DNA from: a virus
IMG/VR virus record: IMGVR_UViG_3300037963_002004
Location: 809 to 24,028 of that record
DNA: 23,220 nucleotides
Strand: one strand, 5' to 3'
A program made the translations under genes and the position numbers. Every line of letters starts with the position of its first letter. Position 1 is the stretch's first letter. This document shows, one piece after another, positions 19,205 through 23,220 of this stretch. The notes beneath the pieces were generated by a model. It worked only from the letters and a program-made list of their open reading frames with translations. It was not told the DNA's origin and made no database searches.

Positions 19205-19662
19205 TGCCAAGCCCACAAGACCGTAGGCATGCTGCCGCTAATGGTTTATGTACAAGCTGTTGCAAAAGGCCCCAAGCCTTGCATCGGGTCACCTGCCATT
19301 ACTGCATCACAAGGGTCTCAATCCAGAATTACTTCAAACACAAGCGCGGCCCCGCCTCTGTCCATGGCTCTTGCTTTGTTGACGGCTATACGCCTCAGTG
19401 GTTGCAAATCGTTTTTGACAAGTTCGATGGGCGTTGCTTTTACACAGGGGCTGTGATTGAAATTGGTGGTGAGGAAACAGCTGCAGTCACCCTGGACATC
19501 CCAAGAAAACTGGTTACGGTCTACGGAGAAGCCAAGGTTGTTCATCACAGCAATCTTGTCTGGTGTCACCGTGCAGTGAAGCGATTCAAAGGGCAGTTGA
19601 CTGGTGATGATTTCAAGCGCCTTTGGAAAGACCTGACATTCCGCAAGGGCGACAGCTCTTGA
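19204..19662 (+). CDS. HNH-like (His-Me finger) endonuclease-type protein, possibly degenerate
   Basis: Encodes 152 residues from a GTG overlapping the upstream stop. Cys pairs at residues 16/19 and 31/34 (GLCTSCC, CHYCITR) form a zinc-ribbon-like N-terminus. The second half, GRCFYTGAVIEI (Cys78) ... VTLDIP ... HHSNLVWCHRAVKRFKGQLTGDDFKRLW, follows the layout of phage HNH nucleases, where the strand before the helix normally reads D-H-I. Here it reads LDIP, so the key His appears to be missing. The NLVWxxRxxNxxKxxx helix is kept in spirit (NLVWCHRAVKRFKG). It may be an inactive DNA-binding relative or use His114/His115. Free-standing HNH genes are common phage mobile genes. Confidence 0.58.
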   Translation: MPSPQDRRHAAANGLCTSCCKRPQALHRVTCHYCITRVSIQNYFKHKRGPASVHGSCFVDGYTPQWLQIVFDKFDGRCFYTGAVIEIGGEETAAVTLDIPRKLVTVYGEAKVVHHSNLVWCHRAVKRFKGQLTGDDFKRLWKDLTFRKGDSS

Positions 19663-19665
19663 TTT

Positions 19666-19775
19666 AGTCGGGGAGCCTGATGCCTGCTCTTCCCCCAGCA
19701 GGCTGAAAGCTATACAACACCCTGGCGAGGCAGGGAAAAGCAGGGCGCCTGTGTGTGGCGATCTATCCCCCGACT
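19666..19775 (+). ncRNA. Candidate structured RNA (closed multi-hairpin element)
   Basis: AGTCGGGG (19666-19673) and CCCCGACT (19768-19775) form a perfect 8-bp closing stem. Inside are three hairpins in a row: GCCTGCT/AGCAGGC (19682-19688 with 19697-19703, 8-nt loop), CCCTG/CAGGG (19720-19724 with 19731-19735) and CGCC/GGCG (19746-19749 with 19757-19760). The pyrimidine loop of the first hairpin (TCCCC) can also pair with GGGGA of the closing stem, so two states are possible. No T-run follows, so it is not a simple terminator. It does not match a riboswitch or tRNA that I know. Confidence 0.42.
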
Positions 19776-19781
19776 TCAAAC

Positions 19782-19958
19782 ATGGACCAACACCTCCGGA
19801 CACAGCAACATCTGAACAACCTTCAAGCCTTCTTGGACTATGAACAGCGCCTCAAAGATGCCTATTCCAAATGCCAAGATCCGCAACCTCGACGATGGTT
19901 GTGTTCAGATCACGGTCGGCAACATCAGCGGAACCGTAAGTTCACATCACCTAGTTGA
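19782..19958 (+). CDS. Possible small protein, 58 residues, overlapping the next gene
   Basis: The ATG at 19782, 6 bp after the structured element, opens MDQHLRTQQHLNNLQAFLDY, then EQRLKDAYSKCQDPQ, which looks like a genuine helical protein. The remainder (PRRWLCSDHGRQHQRNRKFTSPS) reads like a shadow of the overlapping frame. Either it is a short gene ending inside the next one, or its first half belongs to the following frame through a frameshift. No Shine-Dalgarno sequence. Confidence 0.35.
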   Translation: MDQHLRTQQHLNNLQAFLDYEQRLKDAYSKCQDPQPRRWLCSDHGRQHQRNRKFTSPS

Positions 19959-20013
19959 ACCGAAGCTTCGGCAACTACGGCTACTCTGGATAGCGCATCC
20001 AGATAACTGCTAG
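19840..20013 (+). CDS. Small hypothetical protein, 57 residues, coupled to the ParB-like gene
   Basis: Encodes MNSASKMPIPNAKIRNLDDG, then CVQITVGNISGTVSSHHLVEPKLRQLRLLWIAHPDNC, a compact beta-rich protein; an internal Met7 is an alternative start. The stop overlaps the GTG of the ParB-like gene (TAGTG), so the two are probably translated together and it may be part of the DNA-modification operon. I do not recognise a family. A second frame starting at 19782 overlaps its first 119 nt; this frame has the more protein-like composition across that stretch. Confidence 0.6.
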   Translation: MNSASKMPIPNAKIRNLDDGCVQITVGNISGTVSSHHLVEPKLRQLRLLWIAHPDNC

Positions 20014-20606
20014 TGACAATCGCATCAGACAAAATCGTCCAGCGTGAAACTGAAGTTCTCAAGCCATACGAAAACAATCCACGGCAACATTCAGAAGCAC
20101 AGCTTGATCGTCTTGTCCGATCAATCAAAGAGTTCGGTTTTACAAACCCAATCCTCATTGACGATGACTGCAATGTGATTGCAGGTCATGGCCGCCTGCT
20201 GGCTGCAGAACTCATGGGCTTGGCCCAAGTGCCGACCATCACGCTTGGCCACCTCACAGCTGATCAGCGCCGTGCCTACGTCATTGCTGATAACCAGCTG
20301 GCACTCAACAGCACTTGGGATGACGACGTGCTGCAGGCTGAACTGCAAGCCTTGGGTGAAGCTGGCTACGACCTGACCCTGCTCGGCTGGGGTGATGACC
20401 TGCCCACCTTTGGTGAGGACATTGACCTGTCGGCCCTTGATGACTTGGAAGACGATCCAACAGCAGAGCTAGCTGATGGTGTCATGAAGGCCATCCAGAT
20501 TGAATTCCGCCCTGAAGACTATGAAGAAGCCAAGGCCCTGGTGGAAGCCGCTCGCAAGCGTGGTGAATACGTGGGCATGAAGCTGATTGAGGCTTTGGCT
20601 GCATGA
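20013..20606 (+). CDS. ParB/sulfiredoxin-fold (ParB N-terminal-like) protein
   Basis: Encodes 197 residues from a GTG. The ParB-like domain covers about residues 10-100: LKPYENNPRQHSEAQLDRLV, then SIKEFGFTNPILIDDDCNVIAGHGRLLAA (GHGR at 58-61, the nucleotide-binding motif of the fold), and ITLGHLTADQRRAYVIADNQLA. The rest is acidic and helical, with no methyltransferase motifs, although phage ParB-like domains are often fused to DNA methylases. CTP- and ATP-dependent activities are known in this superfamily. It overlaps the glycosyltransferase gene by 4 bp (ATGA) and heads the ParB-glycosyltransferase-dioxygenase operon, so it probably serves DNA modification, for example in DNA targeting or nucleotide chemistry; this is inference. 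Confidence 0.87.
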   Translation: MTIASDKIVQRETEVLKPYENNPRQHSEAQLDRLVRSIKEFGFTNPILIDDDCNVIAGHGRLLAAELMGLAQVPTITLGHLTADQRRAYVIADNQLALNSTWDDDVLQAELQALGEAGYDLTLLGWGDDLPTFGEDIDLSALDDLEDDPTAELADGVMKAIQIEFRPEDYEEAKALVEAARKRGEYVGMKLIEALAA

Positions 20607-21400
20607 TCGACTATCAGATCGCAATCCCCAGCTACAAGCGGCCAACGCGTCTGATCACAGAAACGCTCACAACGCTGAAACGCACCAATGCTGATTTCAG
20701 CCGGGTCACCGTCTTTGTAGCGGACAGCAATGAAAAGCACCTCTATGACACTGCCCTCCAAGCCATTGGCCTGGGCATCAAGGTTGTGATCAGCCAGCCA
20801 GGCCTGATCAACTCACGCATCTGGTACAACCTGCATTACTACAAGCCCGGCACACGCATCCTGAACTTGGATGACGACATCGCTGGGCTGTACGTCAAAG
20901 ATGGCAACGCCTTGCAGGCGTACACCGGCGACCTTGACCGCCTTGTGTCAAAGGGCTTCCAGGTCTGTCAAAACACCGGGGCAAAACTCTGGGGAATCAA
21001 CCCTGTGGCCAATGGCATGTTCCTGAAGCCGACCATCACCGTTGGCCTGCGATACATCTGTGGAATCTTCCACGGTACGTTTGCAGGTGATCCGGCCATG
21101 TGCGGTGATGATCGCCCGCGCCAATCATCTGGTGAAGACTTTGAGCTGACCCTCAGGTCGTTCAAGCGTTACAAGGGTGTGGTCCGGATTGATGGCTACG
21201 CACCCAAGACCAAGTACTTCGCAGAAGGCGGTATCCAGGCTGAACTTGGTGGCAAGGACAAACGTGCGAAAGACCACGAAGCTCAGCTGCAGCAGATCGT
21301 TAACCGTTTCCCTGGCATCAGCAAGCTATATGTCAAGTCCGGCGATGTGCCCAACATCAAGCTCAAAACAGTCACTCACGGAAAGCTCCAGTGGATATGA
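20603..21400 (+). CDS. TET-associated glycosyltransferase-like (TAGT, GT-A fold) DNA glycosyltransferase
   Basis: Encodes 265 residues. The N-terminus YQIAIPSYKRPTRLITETLT, then VTVFVADSNEKHLY and the acidic ILNLDDDIAGLY (Asp90-92, the DxD-type sugar-nucleotide/metal site) are typical of GT-A enzymes. Their spacing resembles the TET-associated family, of which the trypanosome base J glucosyltransferase is a relative. A downstream SSGEDFELTLRSF fits the acidic catalytic region. It would transfer a sugar to a hydroxymethylated base in DNA. It overlaps the ParB-like gene (ATGA) and the TET/JBP-like gene, which makes the substrate. The sugar donor cannot be read from sequence. Pairing with the dioxygenase is the main support for a DNA rather than protein or lipid acceptor. 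Confidence 0.82.
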   Translation: MIDYQIAIPSYKRPTRLITETLTTLKRTNADFSRVTVFVADSNEKHLYDTALQAIGLGIKVVISQPGLINSRIWYNLHYYKPGTRILNLDDDIAGLYVKDGNALQAYTGDLDRLVSKGFQVCQNTGAKLWGINPVANGMFLKPTITVGLRYICGIFHGTFAGDPAMCGDDRPRQSSGEDFELTLRSFKRYKGVVRIDGYAPKTKYFAEGGIQAELGGKDKRAKDHEAQLQQIVNRFPGISKLYVKSGDVPNIKLKTVTHGKLQWI

Positions 21401-22197
21401 AGCTGCCAGTCTTAACCCTGCAGCCCAAGGCGCCCAAGCTCAAGATCGGGGACACCTGCCCAACTCTGCAGCCCAACGTCACAGAGTCCTGCATCCTTGC
21501 TGACCCTGATGGCACTCAAGTCGGCCTGTTCATCAAGCAACTGCCTGATGACCTGCGGAACCTGATCAACATTGCTGACCACGAGGTCAACTCACCAAGG
21601 GTGCCCAAAACGATGATGGACCGGAAACGTCCATTGCCACCTGGCCCCAACGGCAAGAAGCGCTACCTGGTCATCTCCCAGTACTCAGCCATCCTTGGCA
21701 GCGTGCCGCCCAAGCCACATATGCGACGGGCGTACGGCACACGGTCCTCTGTCCACAGCAGCAAGACCGCTGGCACCTTTGTCAAAGCCATGCACAAGGC
21801 GGGCATCACCGCTTATCAGCTTGTTCAGGAGCTGGCGCCTGATGTCACCCAGCTGCACAGCAGCAAGGTCCAAGCTCGTGTGCCCGAGAAGTGGCGTTTC
21901 GCAAAGCACTTCAGCAGCACCATCAGCAACTGCAACATCGCAGCGCCAATCCATCAAGATCACGCCAACGTCAAAGGCGCCATCAATATCATCATCACCA
22001 AGCGGCGGAACAGCACTGGCGGGAACTTGCATGTGCCCGACTACGACGCCACCTTTGACCAAACGGATGGCTCGATGCTTGTCTATCCGGCATGGAGGAA
22101 CTGCCACGGTGTGACGCCAATAGTTCCCACGCATCAAGGCGGCTATCGCAACTCACACGTTTGGTACGCCCTGGATTCGTTTGCATCATTAGGCTGA
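21397..22197 (+). CDS. TET/JBP-type 2-oxoglutarate/Fe(II) DNA base dioxygenase
   Basis: The ATG at 21397 overlaps the preceding stop (ATGA) and gives 266 residues. The double-stranded beta-helix core carries the expected ligands: HQDH (His186 and Asp188, the HxD iron motif), GGNLHVPDY (209-216), DGSMLVYPAW, CHGVTP (His237, distal iron ligand, with the V-T-P that is characteristic of TET/JBP enzymes) and GGYRNSHVWY (Arg251, the 2-oxoglutarate-binding Arg). This set is specific enough to separate it from AlkB or prolyl hydroxylases. It should hydroxylate the methyl group of 5-methylcytosine or thymine in DNA. The N-terminal 150 residues are less conserved and may read DNA. It sits between the glycosyltransferase and terminase genes, so modification would precede packaging. 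Confidence 0.87.
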   Translation: MKLPVLTLQPKAPKLKIGDTCPTLQPNVTESCILADPDGTQVGLFIKQLPDDLRNLINIADHEVNSPRVPKTMMDRKRPLPPGPNGKKRYLVISQYSAILGSVPPKPHMRRAYGTRSSVHSSKTAGTFVKAMHKAGITAYQLVQELAPDVTQLHSSKVQARVPEKWRFAKHFSSTISNCNIAAPIHQDHANVKGAINIIITKRRNSTGGNLHVPDYDATFDQTDGSMLVYPAWRNCHGVTPIVPTHQGGYRNSHVWYALDSFASLG

Positions 22198-22201
22198 AAC
22201 C

Positions 22202-22528
22202 ATGGACAAGAATCCACGTTGTACGAAAGCAGAAAAGGAGTTCCGGACAGCAAGGTTTGCCCGGATGATGGCTAATGGGGCAACACGTTCAGATCTTTTG
22301 CAATACGCCGCAAGCGAATGGGGGCTCAAGCAAAGGCAAAGCGATGAATACATTGCCCTCGCTACAAAGCGCCTTGAGGAAGATTTCAACTTGGATCGCC
22401 AAGCTTTTGCCGCAATACTTTTGTCACAGCTGAACGTCGTTCATAAAAAAGGCATGGAGCAGTCCAACCTTCAAGCCGTGTTGGGCTGCATCAACACAGC
22501 AGCCAAGATCGCCAAGCTTTACGACTGA
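22202..22528 (+). CDS. Terminase small subunit
   Basis: Encodes 108 residues directly upstream of the large subunit, with a one-base overlap (TGATG). The N-terminal half has a helix-turn-helix-like arrangement (RFARMMANGATRSDLLQYAASEWGLKQRQSDEYI), then LATKRLEEDFNLDRQAFAAILLSQL and a helical oligomerisation tail (LQAVLGCINTAAKIAKLYD), as in small terminase subunits that bind the packaging site. The short length is normal. The identification rests on fold pattern and on its position. A pac or cos site may be in or near this gene but I cannot point to it. Confidence 0.84.
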   Translation: MDKNPRCTKAEKEFRTARFARMMANGATRSDLLQYAASEWGLKQRQSDEYIALATKRLEEDFNLDRQAFAAILLSQLNVVHKKGMEQSNLQAVLGCINTAAKIAKLYD

Positions 22529-23220
22529 TGGGTGTTCTGTCTGCAATCCCGCCAGGCAATGTCCTCCAAAAGCTTGGTGAGGGCAACGACCAAGTTGATG
22601 TTCAGCTGCTGGAGAAACGGATCAAGAGCGACTTGCATCCGGGCCAGCTTGCCTTTGTTGAGGATCAAACCACGCAGATCATTGGCTTGTCTGCTGGCTA
22701 CGGGGCAGGCAAGACAAGGGCATTAGCTGCCAAAAGCGTGATCCTCGCTTTGGCTAATCAGGGCTTCATTGGTTGTGTCATGGAGCCAACGGGTCCACTG
22801 GTTCGGGACATTTGGCAAAACGACTTTGAGAGCTTTCTGGAGAGCTATGAGATCCCATACACCTTCAGGGCATCCCCACTGCCTGAGTACGTTTTGCACC
22901 TACCTGGGGGTGATACAAAGATCCTTTGCCGCAGTTTTGAGAACTGGTCAAGGATCATTGGCCTGAACCTTGCTTGGGTCTTGGCTGATGAGATTGATAC
23001 GGTCACGCCTTCAATTGCATCCAAGGCATTCCCAAAAATCCTTGGTCGCTTGAGGTCTGGCAACGTCCGGCAGTTTGGCGCTGCGTCAACGCCTGAAGGG
23101 TTTCGTTGGATGTGGTCAACCTTTGGCTCTGAAGAAGCCCAGAAGCGTGAAGACAGAAAGCTGATTAGGATGCGCTCGGCAGACAATCCATATCTGCCCC
23201 AAGACTTTATTGAACGGCTG
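22528..23220 (+). CDS. Terminase large subunit, ATPase part (runs off the right edge)
   Basis: The frame from the ATG at 22528 is open to the window end (231 codons seen). The packaging ATPase motifs are clear: HPGQLAFVED, Walker A SAGYGAGKT (residues 55-63), WVLADEID as Walker B with catalytic Glu (150-157), and coupling motif AASTPEGFRWM (185-195), then RMRSADNPYLPQDFIERL. The C-terminal nuclease domain lies beyond the window. It powers DNA translocation into the prohead and cuts concatemers. Translation is coupled to the small subunit gene (TGATG). Family identification is secure. Confidence 0.95.
   Translation, partial: MGVLSAIPPGNVLQKLGEGNDQVDVQLLEKRIKSDLHPGQLAFVEDQTTQIIGLSAGYGAGKTRALAAKSVILALANQGFIGCVMEPTGPLVRDIWQNDFESFLESYEIPYTFRASPLPEYVLHLPGGDTKILCRSFENWSRIIGLNLAWVLADEIDTVTPSIASKAFPKILGRLRSGNVRQFGAASTPEGFRWMWSTFGSEEAQKREDRKLIRMRSADNPYLPQDFIERL

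Noticed and set aside
19677-19709. Hammerhead-like core (CUGAUG, stem, then CUGAAA)
   Set aside because: The A after CUGAUG and an immediate GAAA after the stem are missing, and no proper stem III with a cleavage site can be drawn.
19666-19775. tRNA or glutamine riboswitch
   Set aside because: No T-loop, anticodon arm or CCA end, and none of the conserved glnA-RNA residues I know.
1-23220. CRISPR array, integrase with attachment site, insertion sequence, tRNA gene, psbA-type auxiliary gene
   Set aside because: No regular repeat-spacer pattern, recombinase or transposase motif, cloverleaf or photosynthesis protein was seen on either strand.

Overview
The window looks like a little over half of the genome of a lambda-like (siphovirus-type) phage of a marine cyanobacterium, most likely Synechococcus. 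Base composition is near 50% GC and genes are packed with stop/start overlaps. Several small proteins (porin-like barrel, proline-rich protein, three secreted proteins, 41-57 residue proteins) resemble, from memory, conserved proteins of marine cyanophages. No photosynthesis gene, integrase, tRNA, CRISPR array or insertion sequence was recognised. Tail-tip genes enter at the left edge and the terminase large subunit runs off the right edge, which fits a circularly permuted map whose missing part holds portal, capsid and most tail genes.

Layout. (1) 1-7231, rightward: tail assembly protein I (5' end outside the window), tip protein J with an embedded Hint/intein-like domain, a self-cleaving S74 tail fibre, small proteins and a signal-peptide porin-like barrel, closed by a clear intrinsic terminator. 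(2) 7235-11813, mixed strands: small membrane and proline-rich proteins, a leftward four-gene unit (holin-like protein plus three exported proteins), an anchored C39-type peptidase that may be the lysis enzyme, and a dCTP deaminase-family enzyme. (3) 11911-16750, leftward: recombination and early genes, namely a PD-(D/E)XK nuclease, several unknown small proteins, RusA, ERF annealing protein, a ribbon-helix-helix-like protein and SSB. (4) 16765-19662, rightward: another ribbon-helix-helix-like protein, a RepA-like hexameric ATPase with iteron-like repeats in its gene, and an HNH-like protein. (5) 19663-22197, rightward: a potentially structured RNA, a small protein, then a ParB-fold protein, a TET-associated glycosyltransferase-like protein and a TET/JBP-type dioxygenase in an overlapping operon. 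(6) 22202-23220: terminase small and large subunits.

The most exciting system is the ParB / glycosyltransferase / TET-JBP operon at 20013-22197. It is the gene logic of base J or glycosylated hydroxymethylcytosine: a DNA base methyl group is hydroxylated and a sugar is then attached, presumably to protect virion DNA just before packaging. No cytosine-5 methyltransferase is visible here, so the target base is open.

The second main observation is a repeated regulatory element, TTGNNN-N8-ATGGCATGCCA, present four times with identical spacing at 13.57, 15.21, 15.87 and 18.91 kb. The palindrome lies between -35-like and -10-like hexamers 17 bp apart, so it looks like an operator-in-promoter controlling the early region. 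The two small ribbon-helix-helix-like proteins are natural candidates to bind it.
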